From Callorhinus ursinus (taxonomy: Eukaryota > Chordata > Mammalia > Carnivora > Otariidae), in assembly GCF_003265705.1 (NCBI RefSeq), contig NW_020313057.1:5994363-6058362 (forward strand): a stretch of DNA of 64,000 nt, given 5' to 3'. Within the stretch, counting starts at the first letter, position 1, and every line of letters starts with the position of its first letter. Shown in pieces: positions 1-10,829 of the stretch. Position numbers and translations under genes: made by a program. The notes below the pieces were generated by a model, which was not told the DNA's origin, did not search any database, and was given only the letters and a program-made list of their open reading frames with translations.

Positions 1-318
1 CAGAGCATCCATCTACTTAACTGAAGAAAGATTGTTGAGGAAAAACTAACAGTTGATCTAAGGAACAAAAGAATGCTCTTGTGTGACATTTTGTCGAGAA
101 ATTGGCTGTAATAATAATAAAAATAAATGTCCAGAGAACGGGTCACATAATTATAGTGTATATGTTGGCTAATTTAAAGGCATAGATGAATTGGATTCTT
201 CTGAAGGACTCCTTCAACCTGTGAGAGTACAGCTCCCTATCTTATGACCTTGGTTTTCCATAAAATAACAATCTTTGAAATAGCGGACCCTCTACTACAA
301 AATTATACTGAAGAGGTG

Positions 319-321
<3 letters not shown>

Positions 322-356
<35 letters not shown>
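322..356 (+). repeat. (TG)n microsatellite
   Basis: An uninterrupted TG run of about 35 bases, followed by a short TTTG-rich stretch. In CELF2 sense RNA it would read (CA)n. Confidence 0.95.
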
Positions 357-359
<3 letters not shown>

Positions 360-982
360 GTTTGTTTGTTTGAATAACTCAGGCTTCAGGCAGGAGGAAA
401 GTTAAGTAGGATAACATGGGATTTCACGCCCAGGACAGCAACCGGCTCTGAGGCATTCACATGGAGCAGTCTGTCACCGAGACAAAAAGACTAGATTTTG
501 ACACTGGAAGACCTCTACTCTACTACCTGACTTGCTGGCTGTGACACCTGAGTCCACCCACTTCATCTTCCTGGGCTCCAGTCTCTTTCTGTCTCCCACT
601 GCAGTAACAGGGCCATCTAATTCATGGACTCGTTGTTTGGATCAGACAAGACACAGATTGTATAAGAGCTTTGTTTGAAAAGGATCCTACCCTCTAAGTG
701 TCAGAGAAATTTATAAGGACCCAGAGAAGTGCCAATGAACAACAAGACCATTACATGATAAAAAGCAAATTATATTTTATCTATCTGCAGTTAGCTTTTC
801 ACTTTTAAATATGACACTGCTTAGTTCTGAACAGGGCAAAAGTCCATTTGCTAAAGCCAAAGGACAGCATGCAAGGCCCCTGCAACAATGATCATCTCCT
901 AAGGAAACAGGTATCAGCACTTTCCAGTTTGGTGGTTTCTAAGGCCGAATAACACAGATAGCTAATTGTATAATTACTTCTA
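357..982. other. Unique intronic DNA, no feature
   Basis: Mixed-composition sequence with no open frame of note, no exon-like element and no repeat I can name. The first 320 bases of the window are similar. Confidence 0.6.
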
Positions 983-1141
983 GGGGCGCCTGGGTGGCTC
1001 AGTCGGTTAAGCATCCGCCTTCGGCTCAGGTCATGATCTCAGGGTCCTGGGATCGAGTCCTGCAATGGGCTCCCTGCTCAGTGGAGAATCAGCTTCTCCC
1101 TTTCCCTCTCCCCTTCCCCCACGCCTGCTTGTGCTTGCGCG

Positions 1142-1180
<39 letters not shown>

Positions 1181-1200
1181 AACTAAATAAAATCTTAGAA
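983..1200 (+). mobile_element. CAN-SINE (SINEC), tRNA-derived
   Basis: Begins GGGGCGCCTGGGTGGCTC, contains the A-box region (TGGCTCAGTCGGTTAAGC) and a B-box region (GGGATCGAGTCC), then a long CT run and an A-rich tail (AAATAACTAAATAAAATC). Plus orientation. Target-site duplications are not clear. Its 3' half is part of a local duplication with 3481-3803. Confidence 0.95.
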
Positions 1201-1365
1201 GAGAAAAAGAAATGTCTATCTTAGGTGTCTGCATCAACCAAGGTCAGATCACAGCCACTACAAACTAGATTATCTGAGCTAAATTTTGTAATGTCTTTGA
1301 AAGAAAAGGTTATGGTCTCCATTGGTTAAAGTCTTCTCTGAGTTCTGCTGAACAGTCCACGGACC
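1051..1365 (+). repeat. Local duplication, copy 1 (SINE 3' half plus about 160 bases of unique DNA)
   Basis: This segment recurs in direct orientation at 3481-3803. It begins inside the SINE at GATCGAGTCC and ends at CCACGGACC in unique sequence. The copies differ by about seven substitutions plus CT-run length, roughly 2 percent. The presence of the complete SINE here, but only its 3' part in the other copy, suggests that this is the source copy. Confidence 0.9.
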
Positions 1366-2064
1366 CAATTTAACAAAGCAGGAAGTATTAACAACAAATG
1401 CACACAACACACATAAGAAAAAAATCTTGGAAGTCTAGGAAGCAGTTTGGGTCATTAAATTATATGGCAATCCTCTATAGTAGACAACAGGAAGACCTTT
1501 TATATGACGCTTAAGCATTTCGTCCTCATCTCAGCCTTGACCAGCTCCACCCAAAACTGAATCAAATCCCTTGCTTCTACATCTTAAACTAGCTTGTAAT
1601 TGTGTCTCTGTGTGACTACTGGAGGACTAGCTCCATTCCTCTCAAACAGAAGCTCCATGAAGGCAGCCATCACATCTGTTCTGCAACCCTACCTGGCCCA
1701 CAGTATGGTGCCTGTCATTTAGCAGGCGTTCAACACGCACTGAACCAATCAATCAAATGCGGCGTCCGGTTAGGGAAGGCACTGGGTTGGGTTTCACAAA
1801 TGCGCACTGCTTAGTTATCATGTGTATTCTAAGCCAGCTGAGCTGAGAGGCCAGCCCAAAAGAATACAAGCTATAGGCGACTATCCCTGCTGGGATTTAT
1901 TTTCCATAAATAATAAATGGATAATTGAGAGAGAATGGTCTATGTTTCCATTGTTTTCAATATCCAAAGTGAAGTTGGCATCCCACGTGAAATGTGGCAG
2001 AAAGGGTATTTTCAACAGACCGTCCTTGTAGGGCCCCCATTCCACCCAATACAAGTTCTCCTTC
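1366..2064. other. Intronic DNA with a possible L2-type repeat tail
   Basis: No exon seen. The part at about 1640-1750 resembles the common reversed L2-type 3' end (a stretch like CACAGTATGGTGCCTGTCA ... GCAGGCGTTCAAC). The rest has no recognisable content. Confidence 0.4.
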
Positions 2065-2076
2065 AAGAAGGATCTA

Positions 2077-2276
2077 GGGCGCCTGGGTGGCTCAGTCGTT
2101 ACGCGGCTGCCTTCGGCTCAGGTCGTGATCCCGGGGTCCTGGGATTGAGCCCCGCATCGGGCTCCCTGCTCCGCGGGAAGCCTGCTTCTCCCTCTCCCAC
2201 TCCCCCTGCTTGTGTTCCCTCTCTCGCTGTGTCTCTCTCTGTCAAATAAATAAATAAGTAAAATAAAAAAAAAAAA
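2077..2276 (+). mobile_element. CAN-SINE with perfect 12-bp target-site duplication
   Basis: Full-length SINE head, body and A-rich tail, flanked by AAGAAGGATCTA at 2065-2076 and again at 2277-2288. The perfect duplication and near-consensus body indicate a relatively recent insertion. Confidence 0.97.
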
Positions 2277-2289
2277 AAGAAGGATCTAA

Positions 2290-3480
2290 AAGGCTAACGT
2301 TTTCAGGCAGAGTTGCCCCCCCCCCTTTTTTTTTTAAGAAAAACTGGAAACCAAGGACTATGGAGATTTAGCCTGGAGTCCTTACCTCTCCCAGGCCCTG
2401 CCATCTTCCACCTTTAAGAATGTCCCCACGCTCAAAGATCACGCCAGATCACACAGTGTACCCACCCGAGCTTTCGTGCGCTGAGCGCAGACCCGGTCCT
2501 GGGAAGCAGGTGGGTTGTGCCAGGTGTGGGTTTGTTGCCCTCCCCTCCCCCTCACAGATGAGAGTTTTATGCAAAGGGAGTGAGGACACGGGCAAGGAGG
2601 CAGGCAGGTGAGAGACATGTTCACCAGGCTAGTGGGTGAAGGGTGTGGGTGAAGAGGGATGGCAGGTAAGGGATGCCGGGCAGTCTGCAGAACTCTGAGA
2701 GCCGGAGCGGGAAGGGTGAGCACAGGTGTTCTGGGAAGAGGCGTGGCCCCACAGGACGGCCGGAGCCCCACTGACTGGGCCACGCGGGGTGGAAGGGCTC
2801 GGAGAGGGGCACGACAGTCAGGGGACAGAGTGACCACGTGGGGACGGAGAGGTGACGACTGACAAACACGGGCTCTACAGAACCAATACAAGAGGAAAGG
2901 CGAACAGTGGAGCAGAGCACACATGGGGTCTGCACGGAGCTGTGGGTCAGGGAGAACGGCCTCACAGAAGCTGACCAAGCGAGACCCACACCCTCGGCTC
3001 ATGAAAGTCCACGTTCTGACAATACCAATGTGCCCTACTCGCCAGTTTCCACCCCTTTGTAGTGTCAAGCATCTCCTGTGTGTCCCAGAGGTATGTGAAA
3101 CCCCAGACCATCCAGATGCCCCAACGACGTGCTGTCATGATTGTTAAACCTTGCGTGTTCTTCTACCATTCAAAAGACATCAACGCGAGCAGGATGTTTT
3201 CAAGCCTCTATATTCAAGACACTGGATTTCTCTCTGGGAACGGCAGGGACAGAGGCAGGGGCACACACACCACGGAGTTCACCGCCCTTCGCAGGAGGCC
3301 AGTGGGTCAGGAAACCCGGAGGGAGCCTTCCTGGGCTGCAGACCCTGAGGAAACCACGGACGACTGCCTGTCCCTGCATACCCCCAGCACCGGCCGGGCC
3401 CCACTGGTGGCATGGGGGACCAATGTTTATCACCCCTCTGAGGGAACACACGGTGGTACAGCTCCAAGATGGCAGGAGCT
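2290..3480. other. GC-rich intronic stretch between the two duplication copies
   Basis: From about 2390 the composition becomes GC-rich, with open frames on both strands (up to 209 codons on the minus strand), but no splice-bounded exon, no recognised protein and no CpG-island density like that at 31 kb. I treat it as non-coding. Confidence 0.5.
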
Positions 3481-3577
3481 GATCGAGTCCTGCAATGGGC
3501 TCCCTGCTCAGTGGAGAATCAGCTTCTCCCTTTCCCTCTCCCCTTCCCCCACCCCTGCTTGTGCTTGCGCGCTCTCT

Positions 3578-3618
<41 letters not shown>

Positions 3619-3803
3619 AACTAAATAAAATCTTAAAAGAGAAAAAGAAATGTTTATCTTAGGTGTCTGCATCAACCAAGGTCAGATCACAGCCACTACA
3701 AACTAGATTATCTGAGCTAAATTTTGTAATGTCTTTGAAAAAAAAGGTTACGGTCTCCATTGGTTAAAGTCTTCTCGGAGTTCTGCTGAACAGTCCACGG
3801 ACC
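3481..3803 (+). repeat. Local duplication, copy 2 (headless SINE plus unique DNA)
   Basis: Starts abruptly mid-SINE after GGCAGGAGCT and runs in parallel with 1051-1365 through the CT run, the A-rich tail and about 160 bases of non-repeat sequence to CCACGGACC. There is no SINE head, so it cannot be an independent retroposition. It is a segmental copy placed about 2.43 kb downstream in the same orientation. Confidence 0.93.
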
Positions 3804-6800
3804 ATATTGTTCTTGTTCCCCTGCGTCCCATTCATGGGCCTCTACTGTGCCCCCCGACTGTGGGAAGAGTCAGTGAAGGCTGTCCCACGAAGCATTTTCC
3901 TCCCTTGTGACACCTGGAGTGCAAACACAACCTGTTCCAAGAAAAAAACCCAACCACCTGAAGGACATGGGCAGGACACTCCAGTCCATGGTGAAACCGT
4001 GGACCTTTCCATCCTCCCTTCTCTGCGTCCAAGTAGACTCTGGAAGCAGGGCGTGGTGCTTGAAAGGAGAGGGGCACAAATGAAATGACAAGGTAAGTTT
4101 GACTGGGACAGGAAAAAAGAACGAAGAGATCCAAACCTTAGCAAAGGACAGGACCAAAAAAAAAAAAAAAAGATCAAGTTGGAAGGAAAAAGGGAATGAA
4201 AAGCACCAAATGAAGGCAGTTTTTGAGTGGCTCAGGCTAAGGCAAAAATCAAAGGACCAGGCCTGCAGTGGTGTTATTGTTTTTCTGGAGACTGTGTCCT
4301 TAAACTCTCCCCATCTACTTCTGCCATAAAAATGAGGGCATCCACGTTCACATCATCCTGTTGACATGAGAACACAGCAACGGAGCAAGGATGGGGTCCA
4401 GCCCACTTGAACACACTGTTATCTTCCAAATAATTACAATATTGCTAAAAGTCAAGTTGCTGGGACTCTCAGTCCAGGCTTGCATCTGCCATCCAACACT
4501 TGGGAAGTCTGCGGAGGGGGCGTGGGGGGAAACATATACAGAGATGTGGTTTCAAAAAAATAAAAAAGGCACATAAATGAGCACAGCTATCAAAAACAAG
4601 ACTGAAGTTTGTTTTTTATTTTTTTTCCTTCCCCAGCAAGGAAAAAGTAAAAGACAGAACAGTTTGTTCAAGGTTACATAAGAACATGCAGAAAACAAGA
4701 AAGGATTTCCTTCTTGCCAATGTTTCAGGGTAATAGGCTACACCCCGGATCCCACTCAATTCTCTACACATTTTGCAGCTCCTCTAGCTTCTGATACAGG
4801 AAGGCAGGGTACATGGACAAAGGGAGGACTGTAAAATACCTAATTTCTATTTTCCCGACAACTTCTATGATGTTGTGCTCCCTGCCACTCATTTAAATGA
4901 GGTATTCTGAGCTCAGAACATGTACGCGCAACACATTGATGTGTGTGCACAGTTTTGGAGTTTTTCACAAACTAATTCACATACCTGCACTGGTAATTAG
5001 AGTCAGTGAATGAGAACCAGATTGGCGGAAACAGAAAATGACAGTGCTCTGTAATAGACCACATTAAAAAAGTTTGGATTGCCCCTCAAAGAGAGAGAAG
5101 ACGACCCGGTTCTTAAATTCTACCTTCGATGTTTTATGGATGTGTTTTCACAGCTCAGTGGATCTTAACGAGCATAATATCACTGTCAAGTGGGGGTGAT
5201 CTACCTCCTTCCAGATGCCAATATTCCTCACGTGGGGGTGAGGGGCAGGATGACATGGAAAACAAGGGTTGGTGGCGCTGGGACGTTAACTCTCACACAC
5301 ACACACCCTGCAATGAGGAGTGAGGTTGTGCACAGTGACTGAGATGCACTGCGTCCAGAAAGCTAACCATTTCTTTATAAAGGGCATGTTTGGTTTCATC
5401 GCTTGCCACATTTACATATGCCCTATGAAACAGCTAAAAATGCACATCCTGCTCATTGCCAATTTTGAAAAAGCGGCAATCACCCCAATGCAAAGGGAGA
5501 AAAAAAAGTCAACTTTTCTATTGTCTGTAGCGTGAATAACCTGCAGCTATAAAACTCTACTCTTTCCTCTGACAGAGCCTCGGAGATTAATAGCCTCCCT
5601 GGCTCAAACTACATCTCCTCGGCACTTTCTAGTGACTGAGAAAAGCAACACGGCCCACAGAATATTGCTAACTGGAATACGGCCTCAGGGGGAAGGGCAG
5701 AGGGCGAACAAGGAACGTTCGACAAACTGGCAAGCAATAATTCTGACATTTTTTGGAGATGTGGCTTCATGGGCTTGCTTAAATTATGAATGACTGCCTT
5801 CAAATTAACTTGAATTTTCCGTAAACCTGAAAGTTGACATCTCAGAGGGAAAAAACAAACCAAAAACCAAAAAAAAACAAAAAAAAAACCCCCAAACTTG
5901 TGACCTTTCTGTAATATTTCACCCTAGAATTTAGCCACAGAACGCTGGGTGAATGAGGCAGTGAAATTTTGTCTAAATATAATAAGTAATACAGAACGAA
6001 AATTTCTACATTCTAGAAAAATTTAACCAGAAATCAGCATTCAGTACAGGCAGGCACTGAGGCCTTAAGTAGTGACAAAATTACTGATGACTGGGGTTTC
6101 CTGCTTTGGAAAAGGAGCCAATATTGTGTCTCTCATATCTGCACAGGAAAGAACAGCTTTCTACATCCTTTATCTCTGAGGCTTCCTGAGGAATCTGAGA
6201 TGATGATACCACCAAGGGTTTTCACAGAGCCTCGCAAGGTCTGCTCCTCAGTGATACCACAGGATGTTCCACCGAAAGTTTCCAGGGCCACTGAGAGTCT
6301 AGCAACGCCCCCTCTCTTCTGTGTCCACGATGCCTACCAGCCATATTAAATGTTCTGACAGTTCCCGAATTAAAGAAGTAGAGACACTTTAAGCCTGTGT
6401 TTGTAAGCATGCTGGATTTTTGCTGCAGGGTCCTTTTCATCCAGCAAACACCCTCCTAGTGTTCCACGGAACCCACTTTGGAAAAAACACTAATCTGAGA
6501 ACCAACTTAGGTGTTGGCTGAGGGCAGAGAGTGGAAATCAGACTGAGAAGACTTGGTAGAAAATACATCTAAAGGTCTTCAGTATTTTCGCATAGAAGGC
6601 TCCCCTGCCGGTGGTCATAGGTCAGTGGAAACTGAAACTCAGTTTTTTTTTTTTCTATTTTAATGAAGGAAAATATCACTTTCCTCTATAATTTGTCTAT
6701 GCTCAAATAGGAAGAGTTTAAAGGACGTGCAAAACAACCCATCTCTCTACCCCCCTCCCAAAAAAATTCTTTTCTGGTGAAGATAAATCCAAGTGCTAAC

Positions 6801-7365
6801 AAGTCAGAAAAACAGGAAATAAACAATGAATTTGGCAATGGGATAATTCCAAACAATCCTTCCCCTGCAAGTCCAATTTGTTTTGTATCATTTCTCCATA
6901 AGTCTTTTTCTTCTCCCCAGTGACTCAATCAAATGTGAGCTTGGTGGAGGCAATTTCGATCAAATTTAAAATTTTTAGAAAATGAAGCAACAAGCCGAAA
7001 GCTTCAGCTGTCTGCTAATGGGTGGAGACACGGAGTGAAATGAGATGAATGATAAGGGACTTTTAAAAACTCTTTGGGAGGTAGAAGGCTCCTCATTCAC
7101 ATACTGGTCCTGAGGGTTCTGTTGGCTATTATTAGTGTTCTCTCTAAAATGAGCCAGGAAAAGAAAGGGTAAAGGAGGGGAACCTTGGAGAAGTTGAAAA
7201 TGACAGCACATCAGGGACACAGGAACCATGAAAATTAGCACGGAGCCCACACGCCCAGGACATAAAAGAAATCAGGACAGTCTTAATGAGATTCAGGCAG
7301 TACATTTAATGAGAAGCTTAATATACTTTGTCTTCCCTTTATATTTCATTTTGGTGTCATTAGAC
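3804..7365. other. Intronic DNA, no recognised gene or young repeat
   Basis: Several A-rich or T-rich simple stretches (4156-4173, 4609-4629, 5862-5890, 6643-6654). Open frames are short and on both strands, without protein-like sequence. No exon or named repeat recognised. Confidence 0.55.
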
Positions 7366-7440
7366 GCAGCGAACCAACAAGTATTTATTGAGTGCATACT
7401 CGGTGCCCGACCCCAGGGCCCAGCGCTCTGGGGAGGTCTC
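7366..7440 (+). repeat. Ancient repeat fragment (TATTTATTGAGTGCATACTC type)
   Basis: CAACAAGTATTTATTGAGTGC followed by a GGTGCC-type stretch and CAGCGCTCTGGGGA resembles a widespread ancient mammalian repeat of L2/MamRep type. The family is not certain. Confidence 0.5.
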
Positions 7441-7453
7441 AAATTGTGTGCGG

Positions 7454-7650
7454 CAGTGGTTTGGGACATCGGGTGTCCTGGCTGGCAGCAGCAGAACCAC
7501 CTGGGAACTCGTTAGAAATGCCGATTCTCAGCCCCACCTTCTGGACCCACTGCATGAGAAAGTCTGGGCACGGCCTGCCCTGCATTCAAGGCTTTTCACG
7601 TGCCCCACAGCAATTCGGTGCTGACGTGCGCCGACATTTGGGAACCACTG
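7454..7650 (+). mobile_element. MER5A-like hAT (Charlie) DNA transposon fossil
   Basis: Begins CAGTGGTTTGGG and ends GGGAACCACTG, the inverted termini expected of MER5-type elements, with an internal match to the typical body (CACCTGGGAACTCGTTAGAAATGC). Length about 197 bases fits the family. The 8-bp flanks agree only partly, as expected for an old insertion. Non-autonomous, no coding capacity. Confidence 0.8.
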
Positions 7651-8184
7651 GCCTACGGTCTGGTCGGGAGACACGAAAACCTTCAACAGTGGCAGGTAAC
7701 AAAATGGGAGCCAAAACGTGCAGACGGCTCAGTCTCACTGATCACACAGACTTCCAAGGAGCAAGCCATTGCCATTAAGAACAAGCTCAGGACATTTTTT
7801 TCTTTCTCTCCCCTCCAGCTCTAGAAGCTTATGCAAGACGAAGGAAGAGTGTGGGCTCTCATCCCAACAACTCAATGAGCACATAAGCTAATGGGTATTC
7901 TGAGTGTCTTGGCCAGATTCAGTGCTACAGAAAGATCAATTTTTATTCTTTAAGTAGGCTATAAACATATATCGTACCTTAAGGGGGTCTCTCTCTGCGT
8001 TATATTTGTTATTTTCAATGAGCTGAATGAGATACAGTTCTGTGTTCTGGGGGAACACATCTGCATTTTATTGCCCCATTTAAAGCCCTTTTACTACTCC
8101 TTACCTGACAGCCATCCTAGCAACCCTTTGCTAAAGAATGTTTCTTCAGAGTGAGCAAATATTTTAAAATGATAATAATAATTG

Positions 8185-8430
8185 CAGTGAACATTTATTG
8201 AGCATTTTATTATGTGCCACGTACTGGATATAAATCATCTCCTAGAACTCTCAAACTCACGAGGTGGCTGTCATTCACCCCATTGTACAGGTGAGGAAAT
8301 TGAAGATTGCAGAGATAAAGTCTCTCTGGCACACAGTGCGCTCAAGAGTGAAGGTAAGGTTCAAAGTCAGGTGAACCTGACTGTAGGGAGCAAGTCTTTA
8401 ACCACTGCCTCATATTCTCTTGAATTAGTG
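8185..8430 (+). mobile_element. MIR SINE (ancient)
   Basis: AACATTTATTGAGCATTTTATTATGTGCCA, then CCATTGTACAGGTGAGGAAA, then GGCACACAG match the MIR core and 3' region in order in plus orientation, with considerable decay. Confidence 0.8.
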
Positions 8431-9114
8431 TACTGGAAGGCACTGGAACATTATCTTCACCAAAGTTAATATGAGCCTCACTCATTTTTGGCAATTACAT
8501 GAAATGGAATAAACAGACAAGAGGAAGGCACCTGAACAATCTGGAATCTTAGGTCATAATGTGAGACACCACAAGAAAAATAAAACTAATGTACAAAAAT
8601 ATATGGATATACTTTGTCAATATCCCTTTTGGTGTTGTGGTATCTCATGTTTTAGATAAGATTCTCAATGGCAGATTCTTGTCCTTGGATATTTATTATT
8701 AAACCATTAGAGCTCTATGCGTATATAAGTGAAGTCCTTATTAGTAGAACCACAGAAATAAGACATTACTACAATATTATATCCTAGGGTATTATAATAC
8801 AAGGCTATTATCACATACTTGGCTAATAGGGTCCATACTGTTATAACGTATTAAGGCCAGATTGAGTCATAAAAATGATAATAATATAATCATCATCTTT
8901 GGTACTTTGGGGGGAAAAACAGTCTTCAGATGAGGCCTCCCAAGCACCTGCCTAGCATTACAGCAAATTTATATGTGAAGAAAGTGTGCTAGAGAAAGGC
9001 TTACACAAATTTATGCATAAACGCCTGGAAATCTTTTGCAAAATGTAGGAAAGATTAAAAGCTTGCCCAATATAGGTTGACAGCAAAAAGATTCTGAGTG
9101 ATGTCAAGAATAAA
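8431..9114. other. AT-rich intronic DNA, no feature
   Basis: No exon, no long frame and no named repeat recognised. Confidence 0.55.
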
Positions 9115-9960
9115 ATAACCTGCTCACTCAACAGCAATTTACTGAGCGCCCAGCACGTGCTGAGTACTATTCTGGCAAGAGGATAAGACAAGAAGTTCTC
9201 TGCTGTCTGGGGACTTGCATCCCAGAAGACGAGGCGGAAAATGAACAAATAAGTAAATCTATACCATAAGGTCAGAGAGAAATGCCATTCAGGGAGATGA
9301 AGTAGAGAAGAGCATAGAAAGGAAGGGGGCTGCTAGTTGACAATGAGGGTCAGAGACAGTCTTCCGATGAGGCGACATTTCAAGCAGACACTTAAATCAA
9401 GTGCAAACCATGCCAAACGTCTGGGGGGAGGAGGGGACGGCAAGTGCAGGGCACCTGAGGGGAGGGTGGAGAGGGCAGGGACTGAGGGCAGCGGGCACGC
9501 AGAGCCTTCAGGACAGTGTAAGGACACTGGATTTTGTGGAAGGTGTGACAGGAAGCCGCTGGGCAGGGGACTTGCATGATCCACCGCCCAGGGCAACACC
9601 CTGTCCTGGGGAGGCAGCGGCGGCGGCTCAGGGCGGTGGGCGCCGAGGGGCCTGAAGACGAGTGACTACGGGAGGAGCACGGGGTGCACGGGATTTGTGC
9701 GGGAGCTGCATGTGGAGAACGACAGAGAAGCTGAAGAGCTGACAGCTCGGCCCCGAGCGGCTGGGTACTTGTTAGCGAGATGGGCGCGGGAGACAGGAGA
9801 GCTGATGGAGAGTTCGGTTTGGGACGAGTCTGAGGTGCCGGAGACACATCCAAGCGGGGACGGACACGGAGGCGGTTGGCTGTTCAAGCTGCTGCTGGGA
9901 GAAGAGGCTGAAGTGGAGACACAACGGATGTGATCACGGAGGAGACGACACAATCTATTC
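9115..9960 (+). repeat. Long ancient interspersed repeat, L2-like or similar
   Basis: A series of phrases typical of an old mammalian repeat: CAATTTACTGAGCGCCCAGC, then GGGGACTTGCATCCCAGA, then AATGAACAAATAAGTAAA, then GGCGACATTTCAAGCAGACA, then GGACACTGGATTTTGTGGA. The order follows the repeat and accounts for the open frames on both strands here. The middle (about 9580-9660) is CpG-rich. Family name uncertain. Confidence 0.6.
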
Positions 9961-10149
9961 TGGTGAGGGGCAAATGAAGATAGATAATTCCAGAACAATT
10001 ATTCTCTCATGTCTCTCTCACCCAGCTTTCCCCGAGGCAGTGTGGCCGAGAGAAAGGTGAGGACGACCAGAGACACGAACTCCATCCCTGGCCCTGCCTG
10101 GGACCCTGGGGTTTGCTGTGCATATCCTTCCCCTCTTACCTACAAAATA

Positions 10150-10390
10150 AATAGGAGTAGGAATGACACCGCGACAGACATTGACAGGTCTTGGTGAGCA
10201 TGTGGAGAAGCCAGAAACAACTACCACACTGCTGGTGGGAATGTAAAATGGAGCGTTCACTGTGGAGACAGCTCAGTACGTACTTCCCCCAAAAGATAAA
10301 ACAGCGAATCACCCAATGACCCAGCGGTTGCATTCCTAAGCATAGACCCAACTAGAAACATATTCACACCAACACTCGTACATGAACTGT
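10150..10390 (+). mobile_element. L1 ORF2 3' fragment
   Basis: The plus strand carries the recognisable stretch TGGTGAGCATGTGGAGAAGC ... CTGCTGGTGGGAATGTAAAA ... TGACCCAGCGGTTGCATTCC ... ACTCGTACATGAA, in the order found in mammalian L1 ORF2. Divergent and without an intact frame. Confidence 0.85.
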
Positions 10391-10443
10391 GGCTCCTCCC
10401 TCTCTTTTGGGGTCTGCTTCTATGTCTTTGTAGTCTCACTACC

Positions 10444-10824
10444 TGTTACGGATGGAGTATCTGTGTCTCCCTCTCTCCAAATCCCTATGTTGAAGCCCTA
10501 ACCCCCAAAATGATGTTATCTGGAGGTAGGCTCTGGGGAGGTAATTAGGTTGAGATGAGGTCATGAGGGTGGGGCCCCTCTGAGGGGATGAGTGCCCTCG
10601 TAAGAAGAGGGAGAGACCAGAGCCCTCCCTCTGCCTTGCAATGTAAAGACACGGCAAGATGGTGGTCTATGGCCGTGGCCAGAGGAAGAGGGGCTTTACC
10701 AGACACCGGATCTGCCGGCACCTTGATGTTGGACCTCCCAGTCTTTCACAGTGTGAGAAATAAGTGTTGCGTGAGCCGCCCAGTCTGTGGGGAATTGCTA
10801 CAGCCTCCTGAACTGAGTAAGACA
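10444..10824 (+). mobile_element. Solo LTR-type repeat, ERVL-MaLR (MLT1-like)
   Basis: Starts TGTTACGGATGGAG and ends AACTGAGTAAGACA, with CCCTATGTTGAAGCCCTAAC, GAGGTCATGAGGGTGGGGCC and GCCGGCACCTTGATGTTGGA in between. The same family occurs reversed at 50746-51107 and 56924-57308. No internal retroviral genes are present, so it is a solo LTR relic. The family assignment is from memory of consensus phrases. Confidence 0.75.
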
Positions 10825-10829
10825 CCGTG

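Noticed and set aside
983..1060. tRNA-like A and B boxes at SINE heads
   Set aside because: These belong to tRNA-derived SINEs; none folds as an intact stand-alone tRNA gene by inspection.
2439..3068. 209-codon open frame on the minus strand
   Set aside because: GC-rich non-coding DNA with competing frames on both strands, no recognisable domain, no splice context and low-complexity Pro/Leu/Ser-rich translation.
3200..3616. Open frames running through CT and CA microsatellites (Arg-Glu, Ser-Leu or Val-Cys repeats)
   Set aside because: These are translations of simple repeats and SINE tails (also at 33917, 36742, 39675 and 60369), not genes.
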